From contig JAJUHH010000022.1 in assembly GCA_029267975.1 (NCBI GenBank), forward strand, positions 1 through 15,017: a stretch of DNA of 15,017 nucleotides. The letters run 5' to 3'. Made by a program: the position numbers and the translations under genes. The notes under the pieces are model-generated. The model was not told the DNA's origin. It made no database searches and was given only the letters and a program-made list of their open reading frames with translations. Positions 8,151 through 14,907 of this stretch are shown piece after piece. The stretch's first letter is position 1. Each line of letters starts with the position of its first letter. Origin of the DNA: Clostridiales bacterium. GTDB taxonomy: Bacteria > Bacillota > Clostridia > Lachnospirales > Lachnospiraceae.

Positions 8151-8169
8151 CTTTAAAAAATGATACAAT
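8141..8169 (+). promoter_or_regulatory. Weak sigma-A-like promoter for the 151-residue membrane protein
   Basis: TACAAT at 8164-8169 is a good -10. The hexamer 17 bp upstream, TTTATT at 8141-8146, is a poor -35 and lies in the preceding terminator. Spacing to the start codon (36 nt) is reasonable. Confidence 0.4.
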
Positions 8170-8205
8170 CTTAGACATCAGAAAATCAGAGGAGGTACAT
8201 AACTC

Positions 8206-8661
8206 ATGGATACATGGGCTATTGTGTTATTAATTATAGCAGTCGTAGTTGTCGCTGCTTTGGTCGCATTATATTTTGTAGGAAGAAAGCTGCAAAAAAG
8301 GCAGGAGGACTCCCAGGCGCAGATGGAGGCTGCTGCACAGACTGTCTCCATCCTCGTTATCGATAAAAAGAAAATGAAGCTTACGGAAGCAAATCTCCCC
8401 AAGGTTGTTCTTGACTCAACACCCAAGTATCTTCGCCGTTCCAAGGTTCCGATCGTAAAGGCTAAGATTGGACCCAAGGTAATGAACCTGGTATGCGATG
8501 CAAAGATATTTGATCTGGTTCCGGTAAAGAAGGAAGTCAAAGCGGTGCTCAGCGGTATCTACATCATGGATGTAAAGGGCTTAAGAGGAAACCTTGAACA
8601 AAGAAAAGAGAAGAAGACTTTGATGCAAAGGGTTACCGGCGTATTTAAAAAGAAAAACTAA
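8206..8661 (+). CDS. Unrecognised single-pass membrane protein, 151 residues
   Basis: I do not recognise a named family. The start is well supported by AGAGGAGG ending at 8195, 10 nt upstream. Residues about 4-25 are one hydrophobic segment (AIVLLIIAVVVVAALVALYF) followed at once by GRKLQKR, so by the positive-inside rule the rest is predicted cytoplasmic. A short charged helix (about 28-45) leads into a compact, probably beta-rich region (about 46-125) that is basic and rich in Val/Ile/Lys, with PKYLRRSKVPIVKAKIGPKV as its most distinctive stretch and a single cysteine, C98. The C-terminus is lysine-rich (last 25 residues), which could favour contact with acidic lipids or nucleic acid. It has its own probable promoter and a hairpin terminator, and sits between plsC and capA, both envelope genes. 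Codon use looks like its neighbours, so it appears to be a genuine resident gene. Confidence 0.85.
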   Translation: MDTWAIVLLIIAVVVVAALVALYFVGRKLQKRQEDSQAQMEAAAQTVSILVIDKKKMKLTEANLPKVVLDSTPKYLRRSKVPIVKAKIGPKVMNLVCDAKIFDLVPVKKEVKAVLSGIYIMDVKGLRGNLEQRKEKKTLMQRVTGVFKKKN

Positions 8662-8681
8662 TCATATCACCTGAACTTCAT

Positions 8682-8734
8682 AATCCTCTTACCTGAAAAC
8701 ATAGCCGTTACTTAGGTAAGAGGATTTTTGTTTT
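8682..8734 (+). terminator. Intrinsic terminator between the 151-residue gene and capA
   Basis: A perfect 13 bp stem pairs AATCCTCTTACCT (8682-8694) with AGGTAAGAGGATT (8714-8726), with a 19-nt loop and the tail TTTTTGTTTT (8725-8734). Confidence 0.82.
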
Positions 8735-8756
8735 ATCAAATAATACGGAGGTTAAG

Positions 8757-9938
8757 ATGAGAAAACGAAATAAGATTCTGATTGCAATCATCTGTGTCCT
8801 GTTCGTTATTGCAGGCGGTTTAGTGACATACTACGTCTATGAACAGCATTATCGGCGGGACAGGCTCAACACCTGGTTAGATGAGGAAGGTCCCACTGCA
8901 GCTCCTACAGTCACAGCTGCGCCCAGCCCAGAAGCGACCCCGGCTGCTCCCAGTGCAACCCCCACCCCTACAGAAGCACCTCAGACTACCATCGTTCTTG
9001 GCTTCGCAGGCGATGTCAACCTGGATGAGGATTCCTATCCGGTAGCCAAATATGACGCTGAGGGTAAAGGTATTCTAGGGGTATTATCCGAGGACCTGGT
9101 GAAAGAAATGAACGATGTAGATATTATGATGCTGAACAATGAATTTGCCTATAGCACCAGAGGAACGGAGGAACAGAATAAGTCCTATACCTTCAGAGCC
9201 CATCCCAAACGCGTTGAAATCCTGAAGGAAATGGGTGTTGATATTGTATCTCTGGCCAACAACCATGCACTAGACTTCGGTCAGGATGCTCTCATCGACA
9301 CCTTCAGCACCCTGGATAACGCAGGTATTGATTATGTGGGCGCAGGTGAGAATCTTGCCCGGGCAAAAGCCCCTGTTTATAAAAAGGTGGGCAGTAAGAC
9401 CATCGCCTTTGTTGCTGCTTCCCATGTCATCTTTGCTATGGACTGGTATGCCGGTGACAACACACCGGGTATGATCGGAACCTATGATCCCACCCTCTTT
9501 GTAGAATCTATTAAGGAAGCAAAGGAAAACAGCGATTATGTGGTTGCCTTTGTCCATTGGGGTGTTGAACGGAACACCAAGCCTGAAAAATACCAGAGAA
9601 ACCTGGCCAAGATCTATATCGATAACGGCGCTGACCTTGTAATCGGCTGTCATCCCCATGTAATGCAGGGACTGGAATTCTATAAGGGTAAGCCTATCGC
9701 TTACAGCCTGGGTAATTACTGGTTTAACAGGTCTACCAAGGAATCCGGTATGCTTAAGCTCTATCTTGAACCGGACGGTTCCACTAAGGTTCAGATGCTT
9801 CCGGTAATGAACAAGGATACCAGAACCTATATCCTAACCAAGGATGAGGACCGAAAAAATTATTTTTCCTTTATGCAGGGCTTATCCTTTGATGTGGTAA
9901 TTGATGAGAACGGCTTTGTAACAGAGGACAAGAAATAA
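8757..9938 (+). CDS. CapA-family (PGA_cap) membrane-anchored metallophosphatase-like protein
   Basis: CapA/PgsA proteins have a calcineurin-like metallophosphoesterase fold and were first described in poly-gamma-glutamate capsule synthesis, but many stand-alone members have unknown substrates. The 393-residue protein has an N-terminal anchor (about 7-28), a Pro/Ala/Thr-rich spacer (about 45-77), and the catalytic domain from about 78 to 345. Metal-site motifs in order are FAGDVNLD (83-90), NNEF (127-130), SLANNHALDFG (165-175), FVHWGVE (265-271), GCHPHV (297-302) and YSLGNYWF (316-323), all apparently intact. GGAGG at 8747-8751 is 5 nt before the ATG. There are no capB, capC or pgsE genes here, so capsule synthesis is not implied. 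I see no clear promoter after the preceding terminator, so expression may depend on read-through. Confidence 0.92.
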   Translation: MRKRNKILIAIICVLFVIAGGLVTYYVYEQHYRRDRLNTWLDEEGPTAAPTVTAAPSPEATPAAPSATPTPTEAPQTTIVLGFAGDVNLDEDSYPVAKYDAEGKGILGVLSEDLVKEMNDVDIMMLNNEFAYSTRGTEEQNKSYTFRAHPKRVEILKEMGVDIVSLANNHALDFGQDALIDTFSTLDNAGIDYVGAGENLARAKAPVYKKVGSKTIAFVAASHVIFAMDWYAGDNTPGMIGTYDPTLFVESIKEAKENSDYVVAFVHWGVERNTKPEKYQRNLAKIYIDNGADLVIGCHPHVMQGLEFYKGKPIAYSLGNYWFNRSTKESGMLKLYLEPDGSTKVQMLPVMNKDTRTYILTKDEDRKNYFSFMQGLSFDVVIDENGFVTEDKK

Positions 9939-9965
9939 GAAGTCATATTATAACAATAAATTAAA

Positions 9966-10009
9966 ACACACAGGAAAGCTTCCAATAGAAAGCTCTTCTG
10001 TGTGTTTTT
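9966..10009. terminator. Bidirectional terminator between convergent capA and DUF1934 genes
   Basis: ACACACAG (9966-9973) pairs with CTGTGTGT (9998-10005), and the stem continues inward with a few mismatches through AGCTT (9977-9981) and its partner AAGCT (9990-9994). TTTTT follows on the plus strand, and AAAA at 9963-9966 gives a T run on the minus strand, so it can end transcription both ways. Confidence 0.78.
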
Positions 10010-10435
10010 CTACTTAATAGAACTTATCATAATTGCGGTTCGATTGTCTGAGATATGATTGTCTTTGGAATATAAGGCATACTCCAGATCTACATTAATC
10101 AGATCGGGCGTATCCTCGATGGTCAGCTTTGAAGTTCTTACCTCAAAGCCTAAGCTTCCATAAGGCGTTTGGTAGATCACTTCCGTCACATCGTTGATAT
10201 CAAAGGCCATCTGCGATTTCGTGGCTCCCTTCTTGGTCATATCAATCCGATTAAGGGTTATCTTAAGCATATTGCTGACCAGTTCCTGCTCCTCTGTCTT
10301 CTCTTCATATTGAATATAATGTTTATTATTCAGTTCAAGATAGCTTCCTCTGGCAGTTACTATAATGGGCTCGTCCCAGGTTCCGGACTCTCCCATTTGC
10401 CTTCCTTCAATTCTAACCGTTACCTCTCTGGTCAT
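10010..10435 (-). CDS. DUF1934 (YwiB-like) beta-barrel protein
   Basis: A 141-residue protein matching the DUF1934/YwiB family in length (Bacillus YwiB is close to 140) and in pattern: an N-terminal VTVRIEGRQ strand, YLELNNKHYIQYEE, a middle IDMTKKG turn followed by MAFDIN, and a C-terminal YALYSKDNHISDNRTAIMI. Members adopt a calycin-like barrel; the biochemical role is unknown. It lacks a signal peptide and is probably cytoplasmic. AAGG at 10442-10445, 6 nt upstream, supports the ATG at 10435. It is divergent from spoIIR and has its own promoter at 10504-10532. The family assignment rests on recognition of the pattern, not on a search. Confidence 0.8.
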   Translation of the reverse strand: MTREVTVRIEGRQMGESGTWDEPIIVTARGSYLELNNKHYIQYEEKTEEQELVSNMLKITLNRIDMTKKGATKSQMAFDINDVTEVIYQTPYGSLGFEVRTSKLTIEDTPDLINVDLEYALYSKDNHISDNRTAIMISSIK

Positions 10436-10503
10436 CTTGCACCTTCACTCTCTGATTCTGGTTGTCCCCAGACTATTGATTGCTGTATATAGATTGCCCT
10501 CCT

Positions 10504-10532
10504 ATTGTACTACACAGAGAAATCTTATTCAA
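10504..10532 (-). promoter_or_regulatory. Sigma-A-like promoter for the DUF1934 gene
   Basis: On the minus strand TTGAAT (10532-10527), a 17 bp spacer, and TACAAT (10509-10504). Both hexamers match consensus well. The leader is about 60 nt and begins with an AGGAGGG sequence (10504-10498) that has no start codon at a useful distance. Confidence 0.7.
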
Positions 10533-10558
10533 GACATGCATGATTTTCCCAATTCTGC

Positions 10559-10586
10559 GCATAAATGTAAATATTCTGGTAAGACT
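10559..10586 (+). promoter_or_regulatory. Sigma-F-like promoter for spoIIR
   Basis: GCATA at 10559-10563 and GGTAAGACT at 10578-10586 match, as I recall it, the forespore sigma-F consensus (GYATA and GGnnAnAnT), separated by 14 bp. The -10-like element ends 32 bp before the spoIIR start. Known spoIIR genes are sigma-F controlled, which fits. No good sigma-A promoter was seen on this strand. Confidence 0.62.
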
Positions 10587-10618
10587 TAAGAGGAAAAAAT
10601 AAGAATACGGAGGCAAGT

Positions 10619-11404
10619 ATGAAACTACATGAAACAACCTTCCTAACCACAACTATTGGGGCCAGTCCCTCTGATACAGAGAAAGTTACCCGGGCCGCTC
10701 TAATCCACCAGGCTTCCCGGCAGCCGGAGGCTGAAATTACAACAGATTTACCACTACATAATAAGAAATCCCATCGTAAATTTAATGTATTACTGTTCTT
10801 CTTCATTCTCTTCTTTACCGGAGCATTAGCTCTTCTCATCAGAGTGGATGCCATAAGCGATAAAAACCTGCAGCCAGGGATTGCAGAGAAAATACTTCGC
10901 TTTCATGTACTGGCCAACAGTGACAGTAAGGAGGATCAGTCTTTAAAGCTTTTGGTCAAGGATACTCTTGTGAATTACCTGACTCCCTTAGTAAAGGACG
11001 CTGCAGACATCCAGCAGGTGGAGTCTATTATTTGCGGGCACTTAAGTGATATAAAAGCGCTGGCAGAAAGTACAATCCGGCAGGAAGGATACTCTTATCC
11101 TGTGACCATTACCCTGGAGGAGACCTATTTCCCGCTTAAGATTTACGGTAAATTCAGCTTCCCACCCGGTTATTATCAGGCCCTCAGAGTGAAAATCGGC
11201 AAGGCGGAGGGTCAAAACTGGTGGTGTGTCATGTTCCCTCCTTTATGCTTTGTAGATGAAACCTATGCCATCGTGGACGAGAACTCCGAGGATAAACTGC
11301 TGCAGCTTTTAAGCACTGAAGAATATGAGGAACTTGCTCAGAAAAAGGTCCCTGTAAAAATAAGATTTAAGCTACTGGATAAATTAAAGGAACTTTTATC
11401 ATAG
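10619..11404 (+). CDS. spoIIR: Stage II sporulation protein R, with N-terminal extension
   Basis: SpoIIR is made in the forespore under sigma-F, crosses into the intermembrane space and activates the protease SpoIIGA, which processes pro-sigma-E in the mother cell. This 261-residue protein has the membrane segment at about 56-74 (NVLLFFFILFFTGALALLI) and the conserved outer domain from about 88 to 255: KILRFHVLANSDSKEDQ, LKLLVKD, EETYFPLKIYG, FPPGYYQALRVKIG, and NWWCVMFPPLCF. It is some 35-40 residues longer than the Bacillus protein (about 224) because about 55 mostly polar residues precede the membrane segment. The start is well supported by GGAGG at 10609-10613, 5 nt from the ATG, and there is no later ATG before the membrane segment. 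No terminator is visible between it and ispE. Confidence 0.94.
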   Translation: MKLHETTFLTTTIGASPSDTEKVTRAALIHQASRQPEAEITTDLPLHNKKSHRKFNVLLFFFILFFTGALALLIRVDAISDKNLQPGIAEKILRFHVLANSDSKEDQSLKLLVKDTLVNYLTPLVKDAADIQQVESIICGHLSDIKALAESTIRQEGYSYPVTITLEETYFPLKIYGKFSFPPGYYQALRVKIGKAEGQNWWCVMFPPLCFVDETYAIVDENSEDKLLQLLSTEEYEELAQKKVPVKIRFKLLDKLKELLS

Positions 11405-11493
11405 AATTTTAGTTTGGGACGGGAATACAGCTTCTCAATGGTGATATAGTTGGAATGAAATATAGATTAGGAATGGAATATGTAATTTATGAT

Positions 11494-11522
11494 TTGTAAG
11501 GACGATTGCCTTGTGCTAGAAT
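11494..11522 (+). promoter_or_regulatory. Sigma-A-like promoter for ispE
   Basis: TTGTAA (11494-11499), a 17 bp spacer, and TAGAAT (11517-11522), with TG one base before the -10 (extended -10). It lies 46 bp before the ispE start and within the 164 bp gap after spoIIR, so ispE can be expressed in growing cells independently of the sporulation gene. Confidence 0.68.
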
Positions 11523-11568
11523 AAAGAAGTGTGTCAAAGACATGTTTCGTATATCTAGGGAGGTTATC

Positions 11569-12450
11569 ATGAATTCCATTTCGGTGAATGCTTATGCAAA
11601 AATAAATCTTGGACTTGATGTATTAAGAAGAAGACCAGACGGTTACCACGATGTCAGTATGATCATGCAGTCTCTGGATCTGCATGATACCATTACCATT
11701 AGTAAGACTGATTTAAAGGAGATAACCATATCCACCAACCTACCCTATTTGCCCAGCAATCAGGACAACCTGGTGTACAAAGCAGCATCCTTGTTTTTTA
11801 AAACCCTCGGTATCGAAGAGGGATTAACCATAACGCTTGAGAAGAAAATACCGGTTGCAGCAGGCCTTGCAGGGGGAAGCTCCGATGCTGCCGCAACCTT
11901 GATCGGTCTAAATCAGTTATATCACGCCGGACGAAGCAGTGAAGAGCTGAAAAGTCTGGCCGTCAAAATAGGGGCTGACGTCCCCTATTGCATTACCCTG
12001 GGCACGGCCTTATCCCAAGGAATCGGCGAAGTTCTTAGCCCGCTCCCTCCTATGCCTTCCTGTTCCATCCTTCTGGTGAAACCGGACATCAGCGTTTCCA
12101 CCAAATATGTTTATGAACATCTTAAGCTGGATGCTTCTGTCTCCCATCCGGATATTCCTGCTATGATAGAAGCACTGAGCAGGAGAGATCTTTATACCCT
12201 GGCGAAAACGATGGACAATATCTTACAGACAGTAACCATAAAGGAATATCCCATCATCTCTGACATCAAAGATAAGATGAAGGAGCTGGGCGCACTTACC
12301 GCTCTAATGAGCGGCAGCGGTCCAACGGTATTCGGTATCTATCCCAATCGCAACCTCGCCAAGAAGGCTCTGGCTTACTTCAGACTGCACCAGCATTACG
12401 GAAAGCAGGTTTTTCTGACAAACCCTTATTGGCCGGCGGACCCAGCCTAA
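11569..12450 (+). CDS. ispE: 4-diphosphocytidyl-2-C-methyl-D-erythritol kinase
   Basis: IspE (EC 2.7.1.148) phosphorylates CDP-methylerythritol with ATP, the fourth step of the MEP isoprenoid pathway, in the cytoplasm. The protein is 293 residues from the ATG at 11569, chosen because AGGGAGG at 11557-11563 is 5 nt upstream; the open frame extends 21 codons further but without support, and that extension would overlap the promoter. GHMP-kinase features are AYAKINLGLDV with K11 (E. coli Lys10), RRRPDGYHDV, the ATP-binding loop PVAAGLAGGSSDAAATL (95-111), GADVPYC with D137 (E. coli Asp141), and the C-terminal MSGSGPTVFG. It lies next to spoIIR. Its TAA shares bases with the stop codon of the convergent 199-residue gene. 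Confidence 0.97.
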   Translation: MNSISVNAYAKINLGLDVLRRRPDGYHDVSMIMQSLDLHDTITISKTDLKEITISTNLPYLPSNQDNLVYKAASLFFKTLGIEEGLTITLEKKIPVAAGLAGGSSDAAATLIGLNQLYHAGRSSEELKSLAVKIGADVPYCITLGTALSQGIGEVLSPLPPMPSCSILLVKPDISVSTKYVYEHLKLDASVSHPDIPAMIEALSRRDLYTLAKTMDNILQTVTIKEYPIISDIKDKMKELGALTALMSGSGPTVFGIYPNRNLAKKALAYFRLHQHYGKQVFLTNPYWPADPA

Positions 12451-13046
12451 TTCTCTGACTCTTCCTTGCCGTCACGCCATGCTTCCAGCTTGCTTATGGT
12501 AGTATCTATGGTTTTTTTGCATAGTTCCGGAAGCTCGCCACCCCAGGCTTTACCTGCTTCCTCAAAGCCCTTCTTCACGGCATTGATGAGTTCATCTGCC
12601 TTGGAGGGGTCACTGCCTGCCAGTGCCTTAGCAAACTCTACCAATCGATTGGAGGTTTGCTCCACACCCCAATATCCATCCTCAGCTATATCCTTTTGTG
12701 CCTGTAAGCGGGTCTCTTCATCCACCTGAACCTTACCCTCTCGAAGTAATTGATAGAAATCCGTTGCTTCCGAATAGGTCTCTCCCTGCTTTACAAGAAG
12801 CTTTTGCACCAAATTCTTCAAGCTCTGGGTGCGTCTCTGCGCATCTGCCTTCAGGCGGTCGATTGTTATCTGGTCTCTGGTATAGATTTTCTTAGATTCC
12901 TCTGTTGGCTGCTCGCTTTTTTCGTAAACAGCTGCACTATCCTGCGCTTTCCCCTGGTCCTTCTCTGTCTTTTGATTTGTCTTTGCAGGGCTTGCCAAGT
13001 TGCTTTCATAACCCTTTGTTGCACTTGATATTCCATTTACACTCAT
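12447..13046 (-). CDS. Unrecognised soluble protein, 199 residues, helical
   Basis: I cannot name this protein with confidence. AAGGAGG at 13055-13061 is 8 nt before the ATG at 13046, so I start there (MSVNGISSATKGYES); an in-frame ATG seven codons earlier overlaps the ribosome binding site. Residues 1 to about 53 are Ser/Lys/Gln/Glu-rich and probably disordered. About 54-95 is a charged helix (IDRLKADAQRRTQSLKNLVQ). The rest is a compact helical domain with the distinctive EDGYWGVEQTSNRL near 122-135 and GFEEAGKAWGGELP at 160-173. I associate this pattern with DUF5610-type proteins, but from memory only. There is no signal peptide or membrane segment. The short Ser/Gly/Asn N-terminus resembles those of some flagellar export substrates, which is weak evidence. 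Its 3' end overlaps ispE by 3 bases tail to tail. Confidence 0.82.
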   Translation of the reverse strand: MSVNGISSATKGYESNLASPAKTNQKTEKDQGKAQDSAAVYEKSEQPTEESKKIYTRDQITIDRLKADAQRRTQSLKNLVQKLLVKQGETYSEATDFYQLLREGKVQVDEETRLQAQKDIAEDGYWGVEQTSNRLVEFAKALAGSDPSKADELINAVKKGFEEAGKAWGGELPELCKKTIDTTISKLEAWRDGKEESEN

Positions 13047-13163
13047 ATTTATATCCTCCTTGATCATTGAACGATACTATGCCTTCCCTGGCTGTGTATT
13101 CTTTGTCATCTAGTCCTGTATAGACTATTTCGGATGATTTCCATAATTTATTAATAGAACAAT

Positions 13164-13210
13164 TTTTTATTGTATAGGAAAATTCGGAGAAGTTTCCTAT
13201 ACAATAAAAA
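13164..13210. repeat. 47 bp near-perfect palindrome
   Basis: Eighteen bases at 13164-13181 (core TTGTATAGGAAA) are perfectly complementary to 13193-13210 (core TTTCCTATACAA). After one A/G mismatch the pairing continues as TTC/GAA around a GGA apex. The arms begin with T5 and end with A5, the opposite of terminator polarity, on both strands. It lies just beyond the sipL terminator, about 118 bp upstream of the 199-residue gene, and no direct repeats flank it. Confidence 0.9.
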
Positions 13211-13238
13211 GCCCCGCAATGTATTTTACATTGCGGGG
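13206..13238 (-). terminator. Intrinsic terminator of sipL
   Basis: A perfect 12 bp stem CCCCGCAATGTA (13212-13223) / TACATTGCGGGG (13227-13238) with a 3-nt loop is followed on the minus strand by C and TTTTT (13210-13206). It lies 31 bp past the sipL stop. Confidence 0.9.
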
Positions 13239-13268
13239 ATAATTTGTGCATATATACCCTATGGCTTA

Positions 13269-14837
13269 TTAAAATACGGTGTCTACCTTTTTCATAATAA
13301 TTAACTTATCGCCTTCTGCGATCAGATCATCCTCCATATTATTGATTGCCATAATGTTATCCACAGTGGTGTAATATTTCTTAGCAATATCCCACAGAGT
13401 ATCGTTTCTTTTCACAACATAACCGATAATTCCGGGCATTGACTGCAGCTTCTCCATATCCAAAGGTGCTACTACCACATCGGTAATAATGGGCTCAGTG
13501 ATGACATCAAAAACAATGCTGTTTAAGTTGATGGTTGCCTTTACCTCGATTTCCTCACTGTCAAGCATCATTACACTCAGCTGATCAATACTGGGCTTAA
13601 TCTCATAGTTGCTGCCCGGCTTCATTCCCTTTAACTCGATGACCTGGGAGAATGGTATGATTCCCTTTAAGGAATTGAGCGGCCTGCTGTCCTCTTCCGA
13701 AATATACAGGAGACTTACCTCAATAACACCTTCCACCTGAAGTTCCGAGCCTTCTGCGAAAACATCATCAATCTTGATATCCCCGTTGGCATGGCAGATT
13801 TGAAGAATCCTGGGCTGATTCTCCATAACACGGATACGATCTGCAATGCGGTATTTGCTGTTGTTCTTAATCACCAGATTCTCATAATCCGCATAGCGGA
13901 CAATGGGGGTGATATCCAAAGCAGGGCTATAAACATCGCAGAGGATCTCAGGATCACAGGTCTCATAAACCTTAATGCCTAAGTCCAGGATGACCTCCAG
14001 ATCCAGCAGTCTCTCCTCCCCATCCTGGTCAGCTTTGACCTCCAGGTTCTTGCTGGCGATACTGAAGGTGATATCATCTATCATATCCTCTGTACAGCCA
14101 TTGCAGTCAACGGTACCGCTGAAGGGAATTTCCGTCTCAAAGTATTCAATGGGATTTTCCTCGTCCTCACTGGTATAGAGGATGAATACGGGGATCTCTC
14201 CCTTGATGGTGAAGCGATCCTCCATGAGTCTGGTTTCGACATTACTGAGTCCGATATCCTGGAATAGTATGGAGGTGATATTTCCTTTATTGGAAGGAAG
14301 CGCTATTTCATCCTTGATCCGATAGGTATCCTTCTTATTGATAGCAACATTGGTAATCTCAATCTGCTTGGTTATGTAATGGATGTCCTCAGGTCCCTCA
14401 ACCATAACTGCGGTTTCCTCATCATACAGCTCTTCTACCGCAACATATAAGCGAACAATTGCTCTGATACTTAGCTTTCTGGAATTAATCAAGCCTGTGG
14501 AAAGGTCCTCTAGCTCCCACTTTACAATAGGATCATCATCCGCGCAGGCAACATCCATATTGATCATTTCGTCGAACGGGATCTCTCCGAAAATATTATG
14601 AATCGGTCTCTGATCTCCTTCGCTCAGATAGAGAACATTAAACCGGAGGCCTCCTCTAACAACCAGCTTACCGTTTAAAGCCTTAATATCACTGATTCTT
14701 ACTTCACCCTGCCCGGTAATAATTTGATCAATGTCCGGTTTCACATCGGGGACATTGAAGTCATCGTCCAATGTAAGCTGCAGGGTGCTCTTACATTTTA
14801 ATTTATTCATATGAATATTCCTTTTGATCAAATCCAC
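13269..14837 (-). CDS. sipL: SPOCS (DUF3794) and LysM protein, SipL-like spore coat morphogenetic protein
   Basis: In Clostridioides difficile SipL binds SpoIVA and anchors the coat on the forespore surface in the mother cell. The protein is 522 residues from a GTG at 14837, chosen because AAGGAGGG at 14845-14852 is 7 nt upstream and the resulting N-terminus (DLIKRNIHMNKLKCKSTLQ) matches the usual opening of this family; the ATG at 14885 adds 16 residues and lacks a good site. Three SPOCS repeats are visible at about 36-133, 174-292 and 331-450. Each contains a V.G...F/V..LY.SE.....P......IPF core (61-88, 211-239, 368-396). A LysM domain closes the protein (473-517, YVVKRNDTLWDIAKKYYTT). Nearby spoIIR supports the sporulation role. 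Other DUF3794-LysM proteins exist, so the specific SipL identity is likely rather than certain. Confidence 0.85.
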   Translation of the reverse strand: MDLIKRNIHMNKLKCKSTLQLTLDDDFNVPDVKPDIDQIITGQGEVRISDIKALNGKLVVRGGLRFNVLYLSEGDQRPIHNIFGEIPFDEMINMDVACADDDPIVKWELEDLSTGLINSRKLSIRAIVRLYVAVEELYDEETAVMVEGPEDIHYITKQIEITNVAINKKDTYRIKDEIALPSNKGNITSILFQDIGLSNVETRLMEDRFTIKGEIPVFILYTSEDEENPIEYFETEIPFSGTVDCNGCTEDMIDDITFSIASKNLEVKADQDGEERLLDLEVILDLGIKVYETCDPEILCDVYSPALDITPIVRYADYENLVIKNNSKYRIADRIRVMENQPRILQICHANGDIKIDDVFAEGSELQVEGVIEVSLLYISEEDSRPLNSLKGIIPFSQVIELKGMKPGSNYEIKPSIDQLSVMMLDSEEIEVKATINLNSIVFDVITEPIITDVVVAPLDMEKLQSMPGIIGYVVKRNDTLWDIAKKYYTTVDNIMAINNMEDDLIAEGDKLIIMKKVDTVF

Positions 14838-14844
14838 TAACGAT

Positions 14845-14852
14845 CCCTCCTT
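14845..14852 (-). promoter_or_regulatory. Ribosome binding site fixing the sipL GTG start
   Basis: The minus strand reads AAGGAGGG, 7 nt before the GTG at 14837-14835. It is the strongest Shine-Dalgarno match near the N-terminus and rules against the longer open frame from 14885. Confidence 0.82.
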
Positions 14853-14907
14853 AAATTTGGACATACGATGGAATGCCTCTGTCATATCTTATTCGGGGAG
14901 GATAGGA

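Noticed and set aside
9270..9659. 129-codon minus-strand open frame inside capA
   Set aside because: It is antisense to intact CapA motifs and has no promoter or ribosome site.
8757..9938. CapA taken as evidence of a poly-gamma-glutamate capsule locus
   Set aside because: The synthetase genes capB/capC are absent and orphan CapA-domain proteins are widespread.
13111..13127. Inverted repeat TAGTC-n7-GACTA overlapping a TATACA hexamer on the minus strand, as promoter/operator of the 199-residue gene
   Set aside because: The arms are only 5 bp and no acceptable -35 is present at 17-18 bp, so chance cannot be excluded.
13164..13210. Palindrome interpreted as a miniature transposon (MITE)
   Set aside because: There are no flanking target-site duplications, no internal spacer beyond a few bases, and no second copy in the window.
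13006..13251. 81-codon minus-strand open frame upstream of the 199-residue gene
   Set aside because: It spans the palindrome and the loop of the sipL terminator, overlaps the true start of the downstream gene, and has no ribosome binding site.
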